A stretch of 64,000 nt of DNA from Calonectria ilicicola (GCA_020809705.1 CP085831.1:1054001-1118000), one strand, 5' to 3'. Numbered from the stretch's first letter, positions 20,129-32,066 are shown. Notes: a model not told the origin generated them from the sequence alone. Numbers and translations are program-made.

Positions 20129-21340
20129 TGAGGGGGCAAGAAATTAAATTTCAACATTCTCTTTACACGATATTTTATAGACTAACAGACCACTAATTAT
20201 TATTGGATTGAAGCGCATAGTCTCATACTCCATTCCACTTACGTTCCACATCGCCGTTTCGAGAACCCTTTTTTTAGATCGCAAGCAAGATTCTTTCTGA
20301 CTTGCTCTATTTTTCAACTTACAATGGAATCATGCTCGAGGAAAAAGAGCTCAATTTTTCTAAGGGTTGTTTTTTCTTTTCCCCCCACCTCTACTTTGAA
20401 AACAGAGCACTGGCAAGAAGAAAACTCTCATTCCTTCAACAGAAGTGCCAGGGTTTGGTTTCGAGCTTCGGATGTACTGTGGTCGGAGGTTTCAGGGCGG
20501 GGTCAAGGGTCACATTGAGCTAGGGATGAGCTAGGGGTGAGTAAATACTGGGGACCACTAACGACCCGGAGCAGACCGCTAAAGTCAGCTGGCCAACGCC
20601 TCAACGCCGCCCATGCCAGCCTCTCAGCCCACGCCCGTGAATCCAAGTGTAGAGCTATCAACCGGGTTGCCACAAATTGCAAAAGAGAATTTTTCTGCAG
20701 AAATGTTCTAAATGAGTACGGAATATGAATGGAGAGAGACATTTGGGTCATGCTCTTTGGCAGCATGGGCTCTCTCAGGATTGGGCCACGTCGAGCCAAG
20801 TTCTCAAGCCCCTGGTTGGCATATTGGAGAAAGCAATAACACGTTACAACTCCGATCTGAAAGGATGCGTGGTGACGAAATGAGTGACATGCAAAGGCGC
20901 GTTGGTGCACAGCTAGCGAGGAGTTCGAAGGGCGGCCCAGTACTCGATCCACAATGGCGCCCGGGTGGCACAACTTTGTATTAGCGGTGGCCTTGTTTTT
21001 CTTTTTGATTCTTGGCTGCTGCATATGTACAGAGCTGTTAGTGTGCCCCGGCAATAGTCGGGCTTCTTTTTTCTTGCTGATCGCAATCAATTGTGTTTCT
21101 CGCCTAACCGATCGGGAACACTTGTTTTGGGCCTCTCAAGGGGCTCATTTCCTCATCAACATTTAAAATGACACTCATCAGCCCCCAAAATATCTGTGAC
21201 TTCAGTCCCTTTATTAACCATTCATTCAAAATGCAAATCATTCTCTCTGTCTTCACTGCCCGTATCCTGTCACACTGATCGTATCCTGTTGGTTGTTTGA
21301 TTGAACCATTGTTTGTATTTCCTATTCTACCTTTCCTACT
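20129..21340. other. Boundary region before the AT-rich block, no supported gene
   Basis: Composition is still ordinary to about 21.3 kb, then drops within about 60 bp to almost pure A/T. The 195-codon minus frame (20503-21090) has no recognisable features and irregular composition. Near 21231 an ATG opens a signal-peptide-like start (MQIILSVFTA) directly before a GTATCC donor, but no continuation exists, so a gene may have been cut off here. Confidence 0.4.
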
Positions 21341-21481
21341 CTTTTCCTTCCTTTTTCTTTTATTATTTAATATTTTTAATTATTTTATTTAATATATATA
21401 TTTATTTATAATTTTTATTATTTATTTTTTTTAAAATTTTTTTTATTTATTATTTAAAAAAAAATTTTATTTTTAAAATTA

Positions 21482-22253
21482 ATTTTAGTAAATTATAAGC
21501 TCTACTTTAAAAAGAGCTTTAAAATTATAATAGTAATAAATATAATTAAATTTAATTATATAATTTACCTAACTAAAATACAATTAACTTATAATAATAA
21601 GATTACTTTTATAAAAACTTAAATAATTATACTTAAAATAGCTTCTTTTATTAAGATTATAAATCTTAATATATATTCTTTATTATTTTTAATATAATAT
21701 TATTTAAGTATTATATTCTTTATAATTATAATACAAATTATTTAAATATTAAAAAATATATTAATAATACTTTTTATAAATAACTTTTTTTGAATTATAT
21801 ATATATTATTAATTAAAGTTTATTTAATAAAAATTAAATATAATTAAAAATATTAAGCTTTTAATATATTAAAAAATAAAATTTATTAAATATAAATTTT
21901 AAATATTTATTTATTATATTAATAATTTTAATTTTAATATTTAAAAGTTTATTAAAAATAAATTTAAATTTTTTAAAATAATAATAAATAAAAATAATAT
22001 ATTTAAATTTTAATTTAAGAAAATGAATAAATAAAAAAGAATCTTTATAAATAATATTTATAATAAGAAGTATAAAAATTAAATAAAAAAGATTTTAGAA
22101 GAAGTATAATATATTTACTATAAATAAAAATAAAATATTATAATAGGTATAAGGTTAAGGAAAAGGGAGGGCTAGATAGTATCTATTTAAGTAATTAAAA
22201 GTGCTTTTTTTCTATTTAATATTTAGTAATAATATAATTATTATTTAAAATTA
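21482..22253 (+). repeat. R1 repeat, copy A (RIPed, about 770 bp)
   Basis: It begins ATTTTAGTAAATTATAAGC and ends AGTAATTAAAAGTGC...TTTAGTAATAATATAATTATTA. The same order of landmarks recurs at 56729, 59118 and, inverted, at 61977. G and C are nearly gone, as after heavy RIP. No TG...CA or inverted termini and no ORF were found, so its class is unknown. Confidence 0.65.
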
Positions 22254-22303
22254 ATATTTTTTAAATATTTTAAAATATTTAAAAATTAATTTTATTATTT
22301 ATT

Positions 22304-22515
22304 ATTTTAATAAATTATAAATTTTATTTTAAAAAGAATTTTAAAATTATAATAATAATAAATATAATTAAATTTAATTATATAATTTATTTAATTAAAA
22401 TATAATTAATTTATAATAAAATTATTTTTATAAAAATTTAAATAATTATATTTAAAATAATTATATTTATTAAAATTATAAATTTTAATATATATTTTTT
22501 ATTATTTTTAATATA
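22304..22515 (+). repeat. R1 repeat, copy B, left part (continues at 34736)
   Basis: It starts ATTTTAATAAATTATAAATT and follows the R1 order until AATATAATATT, where Gypsy-A is inserted. The R1 text resumes right after Gypsy-A with ATATTATTTAAATATT. Confidence 0.6.
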
Positions 22516-22520
22516 ATATT

Positions 22521-22732
22521 TATCACAGGCTGAAGCCTGGCAGAGGATTACGGCTATGCCATATCCACCTAGATTAAGCTTCATGACTATATTAGTAGCG
22601 AGGGCACACCAAGGCATATATAATCAGAAGAACATATTCTTCTAATCGTCTTCTTCTCCTTCCTCCTTAGCTTTAAATAGACCAATACAGAGTACCCTTC
22701 AGGTTGAATAAACCCAGGACCAGCCCTTCACA
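22521..22732 (+). repeat. Gypsy-A 5' LTR
   Basis: 212 bp, the less mutated of the two LTRs: it keeps CACAGGCTGAAGCCTGGCAG where the 3' LTR has TATAAGCTAAAGCCTAACAG. Nearly all differences are C-to-T or G-to-A. Confidence 0.9.
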
Positions 22733-22774
22733 TATCTAAAGCTCAACCAACTTCAACACAAACTATCGGTTAAG

Positions 22775-23915
22775 ATGTTTGCAAGCACAATAGCAGATCA
22801 AGGATCCAGTAGCTCAGCGCTAAATAAGACGACCTAACAGTGGTTAGCGCAGCTCATATAGCAAGGATTAAGTACAGCTTTGGCCCCAATCTAGGAGTAG
22901 ATTGTGTAGTTAAGAGCCCAACAGGGTAGTGCAGCAGAGAGATCGATGCTGCCATAGGAACGCCCTAAGGAGAGCCCAAGGGCCTCAGTTAAAGCAGAGT
23001 TATTAGGTTCAATTAGGCTGGACACTGATGTCCCTCGACAGTCCCTCTTGAAGTAGAAGCCGCTTCCGAACCTACCAAAGTTTTCAGGTGACCGCCGCAA
23101 GTACCTAATGTAGTTATAGTAGATGAGAGATAAGTTAAAGCTGGATGCTTACTTTTATGTATTAAACCGAGAGCTTTAATATTTAATTAACTCATATTTA
23201 GTAGCAGGACCTTAGAAGGTAGTGGCTACCTTCTATACTACTAGAGGACCTGGAGATTATTACAATCCTATAGACTTTATATACTACTTGGATCGTATAT
23301 ATAAGGATGCTAATTTGCAGGCGCGCATAATAGTATCCTTATGAACCCTTTGATAAGGTAAGAATACCTTTCTTACAAGCTTTCTGCCTAAGTTTAAGCA
23401 GATTATAGTAGATGTAGGAGGCTCTTAGTGGGCTGATCAAGCCAAGATTATCTTTTTAGAAGGTGCACTGAACTTATAATTGTAGCATAGCTTGGTCACA
23501 GTAGACCTATTACACGATTATACAGGCTGGCTAGCTTAAGTATAGGATATAGCTTGGAAGCTAGAGAAACTCAGGAAGCCCAGGAAAAAGGAACCTACTA
23601 CCAGCCAAAGACAAGATCATATTTCTTAAGTCCCCAAAGTAACCAAGGACTATAAAGGTAATACACCAATAACAGGCAAGGTAGCTACTAAGAAACCGAC
23701 CTCTCGCAAGCAGCCTGCTAGTAACTAAAACCGGGATGCGTAATATTACTTTAGCTATAAAAGCCTTGATCACTTAAAGGCCTCTTGCCCAATTCGCCAA
23801 TTAATAGTTCGACAATCTCATATAAAGAAAGCCAAGTAGGCTAGTAATGCTAACTTTACGGAGTTAAACTTATCTACTAGCAAGGGTGAAGACTTAGAAA
23901 ACAAGGAGCTCTAAT
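22775..23915 (+). pseudogene. Gypsy-A gag remnant
   Basis: From MFASTIADQGSSSS to about 23915 one frame reads as a gag capsid (FYTTRGPGDYYNPIDFIYYL, FLTSFLPKFKQII) with more than 15 stops, nearly all TAG/TAA replacing likely CAG, CAA or TGG. Near the end a zinc-knuckle trace reads YYFSYKSLDHLKASCP, with the first two cysteines lost. Confidence 0.75.
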
Positions 23916-24039
23916 ATAAAGTCAGATATTAGAGCTATTTAGGGAAGATCTCTAAGGGTGGGTAAAGTAAAAGCCTATAATAATTAGTGGATTAGCTCTA
24001 GTTAAAGCAAGAGTTAACAATTAATCTATTTAAGCCCTT

Positions 24040-25219
24040 ATTAATATAGGCTGTAATGCTTTTGCCCTTATAAGTAAAGATCTAGCCAACCGGCTAGCCC
24101 TTCCGTATGTTAAGAAGAAGCCACAATAGCTTAGTGGCTTTATCAAGTTTAAGGAAAGAACTTATACCTCCGGGGTCATGGCATTAACCCTTAAGATAGG
24201 AGGTTATGAGTAGAGGCTATATGCCTATGCTGTGAAAGGCCTAGAAGAGGATTTATTTTTAAGCAAGCCTTAATTAAAGGCAAATGAGGTTATTTATAAT
24301 GTGGCAAAGGAGTGTATCACCTATGGGGTAGCTGGAATTAAGCTGCGGCTTGCTGGCGAAGAAGAAACCCTAGAGGTCCGTCAGATACAGGCAGCTCGTT
24401 GTATTACAGCTACAACCTTTACAGCTGAATATCATCATTTACATAGAACATATAATCTAGCAGCATTATTAGTATAATCTATTAGCTTAAAAGATATTAA
24501 AGAAGCCCTTTAATAGAAGGTTAAGAAAGACCTAAAGGAATAGGTTCTGGTTATATTACTTGATGAATTTAGAGAATTATTCTTAGTAATAAAGGTAGCT
24601 AAACTACTACTACACCAACCAGGCATTGATCATGAGGTTAACTTATAGCAAGACAAGTTCGGGGATAAACTACCGCTCCTTTGGGGACCTCTATATAATA
24701 TATTTAGGGAGGAATTACTAGTCCTTAGGAAGACTCTTAGAGATCTATTAAATAAGGGATTTATCCAAGCTAATAGCTCGGCTGCTGGCGCCCCGGTATT
24801 GTTTGTTAGGAAGCCTAGAGAAGGACTACGCTTTTATTACAACTACCGTACGCTTAATACTATTACACAACAAGACCAATATCCTCTTCCCCTAATCACA
24901 AAGATACTGCGGAACCTATCCAAAGCTAAGTGGTTTACTAAGCTAGATGTAGTTACTGCCTTCCATAAGGTCCAAATGGCCAAAGGGCATAAGACTAAGA
25001 CTGCCTTCCGGACCTGGTTTGGGCTATACGAGTGGCTAGTATGCCTATTCGGCCTAAGTAGCGCATCTACTATGTTCTAGAGGTATATGAATAAGGTATT
25101 GTAAGACTTTCTAGATGACTTTACTACAGCCTATTTAGATGATATATTAATCTATTCTAGCGGCTTAAAGAAGGATTATTTAGTAAAGGTATGGAAGGTA
25201 CTCTATGCCTTGGCTGCTG
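24040..25219 (+). pseudogene. Gypsy-A protease and N-terminal RT remnant
   Basis: A protease-like segment (ALINIGCNAFALIS, its D-S/T-G core lost) is followed by RT motifs: GFIQANSSAAGAPVLFVRKP, YYNYRTLN, KLDVVTAFHKV, TAFRTWFGLYEWLV and YLDDILIYS (YLDD at 25132-25143, still intact). Stops are TAG/TAA only. The frame is cut by Gypsy-B right after the RT palm and resumes at 32067. Confidence 0.8.
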
Positions 25220-25224
25220 CTAGA

Positions 25225-25619
25225 TGTTATGACCCATGACACGCCTAGGCGGTCTACGACGGCAGAACTAACACCTACCTACCCTATAGCCCCACACCAA
25301 CCAATAAGGAAGCGCTCACTCGCGATCACCCATAATGTTGGTGATCACCCTGTGATCACCCATCCGATCACCAATACTTAGATAGAACCAACACAGTGAG
25401 CGCCTACTACGATAATAGTATATAGACAGGTTAGAATCCGCCCTTATGGCCGATACTAGCCAGCTTTCAATACAACTTGGTTACCTCAATTGCGATTGAC
25501 TATTACCTAACGTAACACTTCCATTGCTCTATTTACCATAACGCGCCTAACCATCCTGCCAACAATAAACCCTTCGTTCTGATTGGTTCATCAAGTTGGG
25601 AATTGACCAGACCGTTACA
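25225..25619 (+). repeat. Gypsy-B 5' LTR
   Basis: 395 bp, TGTTATGACC...CCGTTACA. It contains a small GATCACC tandem (four copies around 25325-25375). No primer-binding site directly abuts it; TGGTTACCCGCG about 20 bp downstream is a weak candidate, and a self-priming mechanism is also known in chromoviruses. Confidence 0.95.
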
Positions 25620-25672
25620 CGTTGAAAGCTCTTGTTCAGTTGGTTACCCGCGTCAACAATTGAGCAATAACA

Positions 25673-27390
25673 ATGTCCGGAAAGAACCCCGCCGCCACTG
25701 CTCCTCCTAGCAACGCCGAGTTGACTACGGAACTGCAGCAGGTTAAGAAGAAACTCGCAGATGCACAAGCACAACTTAAAGCAGAAAAAGCCGGAACCAC
25801 CACGGTTGAAGGAAACAAGGGTAAAGACATTGGTGAAATTCTGAGACCCCCGGTCCCAGAGCCCTTCCTAGGAAAGGCTGCCGATGTAGTCCCCTTCCTC
25901 ACCCGAATGAAGGGATACTTCCGCTTTTTCCCAACGCGACTTGCAACCCCCGAAGCCCAGGTACTATACACCAAAACCCTCCTCCAAGGAGACGCAGGAA
26001 GACCCGAGAGATCTTCAGAGACTGGGAACATTTCGAAACCGCTATTAAAGACAATTTCGGCACGATCGATATGGAACAACAAGCTGTAAACCAGTTATAC
26101 GAACTTAAACAAACAAAATCCTGCAGCCAGTATTCGGCCGAGTTCAAAAGGATTGCAGCACGAACAGCCTGGGATGACGACGCACTAATGGAACTCTACT
26201 ATAGAGGCCTGAAGGGCGAAGTCAAGGACGAAATCTATAAAGAAGACCGGCCAGAAAAACTCTCGGAGTATATCAAAAGTGCTGTCAAGATCGACGAAAG
26301 ACAATTTAACCGACGCAAGGAACGCGCCCGAGATAACAAAAACCCATATATCCCGAATAAAGGAAAAACCCAGAATAAGCAACAAAGCACCGCACACGGG
26401 ACTCATTCAGGGCCAATGGAACTCGGCGCCACCCAGGGGTATGACAAAAGTAAGATTACCTGCTTCAACTGCGGGAAAAAAGGACATAAATCCTTCGAAT
26501 GCCGCTCCCCGAAAACAGGAAATCAGTTCAAACCCATACCAGAAGGACAGAAACAACTCAACACTATGAAAACTCAATGGACCCCGGTACCAGAAGGAAA
26601 AGAGGATACCACAGGAAAAGTTGTTCTTGCTGTCATTAAGAAACATGAACCAACCACCATAGTTAAGCAATGTACGGAAAACCATGAGTTGCGCAAGGTA
26701 AAACTCACTCCGCAACAAGAAATCGATGAAGCCATCCGAAAAGCATGGTCAACCCGACAAGAAGGCCAGTCCTGCCTTCCCCACGAATGGTTGGAACGAG
26801 CCAAGAAGATAGGAATCCCTGCATCCATCCTAGATGTGTATACCGACAAAGCACCAGCATGGTGGGATACCTGCACTTATGACGAAAATGGAAACAGGAA
26901 ATGGACAACTAGTATTAAAAGAATGGCCCAACAAGTCAGGGAACCCTCGTGGGACGGAGACAAAGTCTTCCTACTTGCGCGAAGCGAATGGCAACCAGGA
27001 AACCGCGACCCCCGACCTATCCAACATAAGGAGGATGACCCTAGACTAAACACGGTACACGAAGAACATAAGAACATCTCATGGGTAAGCTGCTACGACC
27101 ACGACTGCCTCCAACACATGGAACAAAAGCAGCATGCAGCATGCTTTCCCATTAGGGTAGAAGACGTGGTCATCCACCGCGCCTATGGGAGACACTTCGA
27201 CCGACACGAAGTAACGGGAAGAAACCCCCACTACCAGTTCACTATGTTGGAACCAGGTGAGCCTGAGTTCCCCGATTGCAGCGAGCTGCCCTGGAATGAA
27301 TGTCAAGACCCCAAATGCGATATCCACATGATAGATAAAGCAATGGCCTGGCACCGAACAAAACCAAAAAACGAGCGGAGCCCCCTGTAG
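25673..27390 (+). CDS. Gypsy-B gag (one internal frame break)
   Basis: The structural capsid/nucleocapsid protein of the retroelement particle. It starts MSGKNPAATAPPSNAELTTE with a short coiled coil, then PEPFLGKAADVVPFLTRMKG. At about 25990 (GACGCAGGAAGACC) the frame changes by one missing base and continues as REIFRDWEHFETA and the long frame from 26071 to TAG 27388-27390. A CCHC zinc knuckle, CFNCGKKGHKSFEC, is at about 26461-26502. The C-terminal third (to 27390) is unusually long and charged for gag; I do not recognise it. Whether the break is real or an assembly error is open. Confidence 0.85.
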
Positions 27391-30300
27391 AAGAGCAGCA
27401 GGAGCGGCTAGGGCAACGACCCCGGAGTTACCGAAAGAACTCCCTAAAAAGCTCTATACTCTACAACTAAAGAGCAACCCCGACGACGATTAGAAATAGA
27501 AGTAAGGATTAAAGGGAAGTGGTGTAACGCTATGGTGGATAGCGGAGCTGAGCGAAACTACGTGAATCCTCGAGTAGTTAACGAACTTCAGCTACCATGG
27601 ACAACGAAAGTCGACCCGTACGAAATCATCAATATAGAAGGAACACCCTTTGGATATAACAACGGTATTATAGACAAAAAGATTGATCACCTGAAAGTCT
27701 TCGTTGAAGGAAAGAACCAAGGAATAACCTTCGATATTGTTGATATCGGACAACACGACCTAGTTTTAGGGTACCCATGGTTATACCGATACAACCCTAA
27801 TATCTGCTGGCGTACTGGCCAGGTGCAAATACCCGAGGAGTATGATGCAGCCAGCGATATTTCCATAAAACACGATGAGAGATCTCGAACTCCTAGCCCT
27901 GACCAAGCAGGAGACATGAGCGAAGGAGAATCTTCGCCACCCAAAGGAACAAAACATAAACACAAGAACGGTCAGAAAAGGCAAAGACAACGAACGATCG
28001 CCTGCCTTAGAACACAGTTCCAACAAATCGATAAAAGCCTCAAAGAAATGAAGGCTGAAGCAGAAACAGACAGACTGCACAATGTACCCCCACAGTACCG
28101 AATCTATGAAAAGCTCTTCGCAGAAGAACTAGACACTGGACTACCTGAGTTTAGCCAGTGGGATCACGAAATCGTCCTTAAAGACGGATCCAACACCCGA
28201 TTTTACCCTATTTATAATCTCAACCAAATCGAGCTTGATACCCTGAAGGAATACATCCAAGATATGCTCAAAAAGGGATATATCCGTATTTCAAACTCCG
28301 AAGCTGGTTACCCTGTCATGTTTGTGCCTAAGAAAAACGGGAAGCTACGCCTCGTCGTGGACTACCGACAGCTCAACGATATCACCATTAAAGATCGCAC
28401 TCCACTACCATTGATTAATGAAATGAAGGATCGCCTTCATGGAGCCAACATCTTTACTGCACTGGATCTTAAAGGAGCATACAATCTTATTCGCATTAAA
28501 GAAGGACATGAATGGAAAACCGCTTTCCGAACTAAGTTTGGACTGTTTGAATACCTAGTTATGCCTTTTGGACTCACAAATGCACCGGCATCATTTCAGC
28601 GAATGATAACCAATGTATTACGAGAACACTTAGATATCTTTGTTGTCTGCTACCTGGACGATATCCTCATCTTCTCCAAAAACGAGGAAGAACATGAAGA
28701 ACACGTTCATAAGGTCTTAAAAGCCCTCCAAGACGCCAAACTCCTGGTTGAACCAGAAAAAAGCAAGTTCCACACTCAAGAAGTAGAATTTCTAGGACAC
28801 ATTATCAGCCCTAACGAAATTCGCATGGACCCAAAGAAAGTTGCTGCAGTAAAAGATTGGAAGGAACCTACTAATGTGAAGGAAGTACAAGCCTTCCTCG
28901 GATTTGCTAACTATTACCGAAGATTCATTAAGGGATTTAGTAAAATCGCCTCAGGCATGACAGAACTAACTAAGAAAGGAATTACCTTTCGATGGGGAAA
29001 TAAAGCACAACAATCATTCGAAGCCATAAAAAATGCTATTTTAGAAGAACCCATCCTTGCAATGTTCGACCCTGATAAGCCTATAGAGCTAGAAACCGAT
29101 GCATCGGACTTCGCCCTAGGGGCCCAGATCGGACAACGAGATGAACAAGGAAACCTACATCCTATAGCATTCTACTCGCATAAGCTACATGGCCCTGAGC
29201 TAAACTACCCCATCTACGATAAAGAATTCCTTGCTATTGTCAACGCTTTCAAAGAATTCCGACAATACCTTTTAGGAAGCAACCACAAAATCACAGTATA
29301 CACCGACCATAAAAACATTGCCTACTTCGCAACCACTCAAAAACTCAGTGGAAGGCAACTACGATATGCAGAATACCTATCCGAATTCGACTATCAAATC
29401 GTTCATGTTAAAGGAACTGAGAATGGCCGCGCCGATGCGATCAGCCGCCGACCTGACTACAACACAGAAAAACCAAAAACACAAGAAAAACTATTGATCT
29501 ACAACACCAACGGAGGACTAGAACAAGCCCCAATCAGTGGAATGACAATAGAAACAAAGAAAATAATCGCCGCTATGAGAATAGGAGGATTGCCGCGTGC
29601 AACCAGAACCACTACTGCGGAAATACCCACACAACGAGTGGAACAGGGCAATCCACTACTAAGGAAAATCGAAGAATACAATCTAGCACTTCCAGAAGAA
29701 GAAAAAACGGACTACCTACAAGTGCCAGAAGAACACCAAATGGAGTTAATAAGGGACATTCACGAACACCCCTTGCATGGCCACAAAGGCATCAACAAAA
29801 CCCTTGAACGAGTCAAACAGACATTTTCCTTTAGTAAGATGAAAAAGAAAGTTGAACAAGTATGTAAGGAATGCAGCCTATGTCGACACTCCAAAAACCA
29901 AGACACAAACCATACGGATTATTGCAACCATCCCCTGTCGCACAACGACCATGGGACTCAATCACAATGGACTTTATTACCAACCTCCCTTGTCAGCAGA
30001 CCCTGCTACAGGAGTATACTATGATAGTATTTTCGTTATTGTTGATCGCTTCACGAAAGCAGCATATTATCTCCCATATAATAAAGCAACAAAAGAAGAA
30101 CAATTCGCCTACCTTTTCTTTCGACATATAGTCGCTATACACGGCCTACCAACCGAAATCATATCGGATAGAGGACAACCATTTGCATCTAAGTTTTGGC
30201 AAAGCCTGATGTCCTTAATGGGGTTAAACCACAAGCTAAGCACAGCTTTCCACCCCCAAACAGACGGACAAACCGAACGCCAAAACCAGGAAATTGAGCA

Positions 30301-31035
30301 ATATCTACGATGCTACATTAACTACGAACAAACCGACTGGGTAGAAAAGTTACCTATCGCACAGCTAGCACATAACACATCCTACAATCACAGCATTAAG
30401 ACAACACCAGCAAAAGCCAATTTTGGCTTCACACCAGATGCTTACCGAGCCCCTTAGAAGGCACAATCCAAGCAAAAGCTATGATCAAGTCAGATGATCT
30501 AAGAAAATTACATGAAGAAATGAAGACAGAACTTGAGTTCGTCCGTAACATCATGAAGAGACATTACAACCTCAAAAGGCTGAAGGGACCAACCTTTTCG
30601 GAGGGAGACATGGTCTACCTAGCAACAAAAAATCTTGCAACAAAAAGACAAAACAAAAAAATCGACTTCACGCAGATTGGACCATACCCCATTAAAAGAA
30701 AAATATCAGAAAACAACTATGAACTCGACCTCCCAGACAACATTAAAGTGCACCCTATCTTCCACATTTCACTGCTAGAACCCGGTGACGGCATCCAAGT
30801 CAATACAGGACCCAGCTACAAACCACAAATAGAAAACCCAGAAGATCAGTGGGAAGTCGAAAAAATCCTACAAAGGAGAGAAGAAGACGGGAAATTTGAA
30901 ATTAAATGGAAAGGCTATAAAGAAACAACATGGGAACCCGCGAAACATCTCACGCACTGCTCGAAGCTGCTGGAAGCGTTCCTGAGGACACAACGCCAAG
31001 CAAACCATCGAGGTCAACAGCGTTCCAATCGATAA
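27391..31035 (+). CDS. Gypsy-B pol: PR-RT-RNase H-integrase-chromodomain
   Basis: Replication polyprotein. Landmarks: protease [10 protein letters not shown] (27529 on), [17 protein letters not shown] and YLDD at 28651-28662, RNase [13 protein letters not shown] and [10 protein letters not shown], integrase zinc region ending VCKECSLC, integrase core [23 protein letters not shown] and [10 protein letters not shown], and a C-terminal chromodomain ([29 protein letters not shown]; about 30850-30950). All catalytic residues are present. The main frame runs 27532-30024; then [19 protein letters not shown], the core frame to 30457, and the chromodomain frame (30481-31035) each need a step of one base. 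Between gag and PR, 27391-27490 also changes frame. The breaks lie at short C or A runs. Confidence 0.9.
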
Positions 31036-31570
31036 CATCCACTGCCCCTAAAGACTGCGCCTGAACAACGGCTTCCGACTCTACCCGATCCGCCTCTTCC
31101 AACTCATCCAAAGAAGAAAGCCCACGACGCACCATCTCCACACCCTTCGTCTTGAGTTGACGTTTCTGACGACGAAGACGGGATAAACGGTTCAAGGATT
31201 CCTGAACCTTGGCCTGAGCCGCAAGCGCCTCCGCTTGTACACGAAGGAACTCCTCCTCAGCGACCTCTTCCTCTATATCCAAACGATCGGACTCCCGATT
31301 TATCCGGTTTACTACCAAAGTCAGCAACCAACCACATTCACCACCATAAAATGACGCACACGCAGCCAAAGACGCCTCTGAAGCATCACAGGTCCTACCA
31401 CGACGAGTGCACTCGCCGCAACGGTCACCAGAATCCGGCAACATCTTGCATCGCAAACCCTTAGAGGAACAGAATGAACACGGCATGATTTCAAAACCCG
31501 TTGAGTTAATAAGCTGAGCTCGGGCCTTGGCACGAAGACGCTGTTTGGAATCACCTGGACCACGAGGCAT
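30950..31570 (-). CDS. Antisense Zn2Cys6-like coiled-coil protein of Gypsy-B
   Basis: A complete 206-codon frame on the strand opposite to gag-pol. It starts MPRGPGDSKQRLRAKARAQL 97 bp from the 3' LTR and ends 86 bp inside the chromodomain reading frame. Its cysteines are C31-x2-C34-x6-C41-x9-C51-x2-C54-x6-C61, the spacing of a fungal Zn2Cys6 binuclear cluster (GLRC, RGRTC). A long charged helix with heptad character follows (about residues 95-165, FLRVQAEALAAQAKV, LNRLSRLRRQKRQL), then [21 protein letters not shown] basic N-terminus and a cluster with a coiled coil is the layout of a dimeric DNA-binding protein. The region 31036-31666 has no sense coding, so the ORF accounts for otherwise idle space. 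Transcription from the antisense face of the 3' LTR is inference. I recall similar hypothetical proteins in other plant-associated ascomycetes, unverified. Confidence 0.75.
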   Translation of the reverse strand: MPRGPGDSKQRLRAKARAQLINSTGFEIMPCSFCSSKGLRCKMLPDSGDRCGECTRRGRTCDASEASLAACASFYGGECGWLLTLVVNRINRESDRLDIEEEVAEEEFLRVQAEALAAQAKVQESLNRLSRLRRQKRQLKTKGVEMVRRGLSSLDELEEADRVESEAVVQAQSLGAVDVIDWNAVDLDGLLGVVSSGTLPAASSSA

Positions 31571-31666
31571 AATTAGAAAATATTTTGAAGGTTAAAAATG
31601 GGGAAACTCACACACAAGGTCGAACTAACGGGCCTTGAGGACAAGACCAACAGAGGGGGGACATCG

Positions 31667-32061
31667 TGTTATGACCCATGACACGCCTAGGCGGTCTACG
31701 ACGGCAGAACTAACACCTACCTACCCTATAGCCCCACACCAACCAATAAGGAAGCGCTCACTCGCGATCACCCATAATGTTGGTGATCACCCTGTGATCA
31801 CCCATCCGATCACCAATACTTAGATAGAACCAACACAGTGAGCGCCTACTACGATAATAGTATATAGACAGGTTAGAATCCGCCCTTATGGCCGATACTA
31901 GCCAGCTTTCAATACAACTTGGTTACCTCAATTGCGATTGACTATTACCTAACGTAACACTTCCATTGCTCTATTTACCATAACGCGCCTAACCATCCTG
32001 CCAACAATAAACCCTTCGTTCTGATTGGTTCATCAAGTTGGGAATTGACCAGACCGTTACA
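31667..32061 (+). repeat. Gypsy-B 3' LTR
   Basis: 395 bp, apparently identical to 25225-25619, followed by the TSD copy ctaga. Confidence 0.95.
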
Positions 32062-32066
32062 CTAGA

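Larger units (their letters stand above)
25225..32061 (+). mobile_element. Gypsy-B: young, un-RIPed chromovirus nested in Gypsy-A
   Basis: 6837 bp, TSD ctaga at 25220-25224 and 32062-32066. The two 395-bp LTRs appear identical base for base by eye. Base composition is normal and CpA sites are intact, in stark contrast to its host element, so it arrived after RIP last acted here. Order: LTR, gag with zinc knuckle, protease, RT, RNase H, integrase, chromodomain, antisense ORF, polypurine tract (AGAGGGGGG at about 31653), LTR. The coding frame breaks at about seven points, all equivalent to one missing base. Confidence 0.95.

Noticed and set aside
20503..21090. 195-codon minus-strand open frame
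   Set aside because: No domain, irregular composition, overlaps other random frames on the plus strand, no splice or promoter context.
22891..23773. Minus-strand frames across the Gypsy-A gag
   Set aside because: RIP removes C and G asymmetrically and leaves chance open frames; the sense strand carries the gag text.
25325..25375. GATCACC tandem in the Gypsy-B LTR as a separate satellite
   Set aside because: It is an internal part of both LTR copies and not an independent array.
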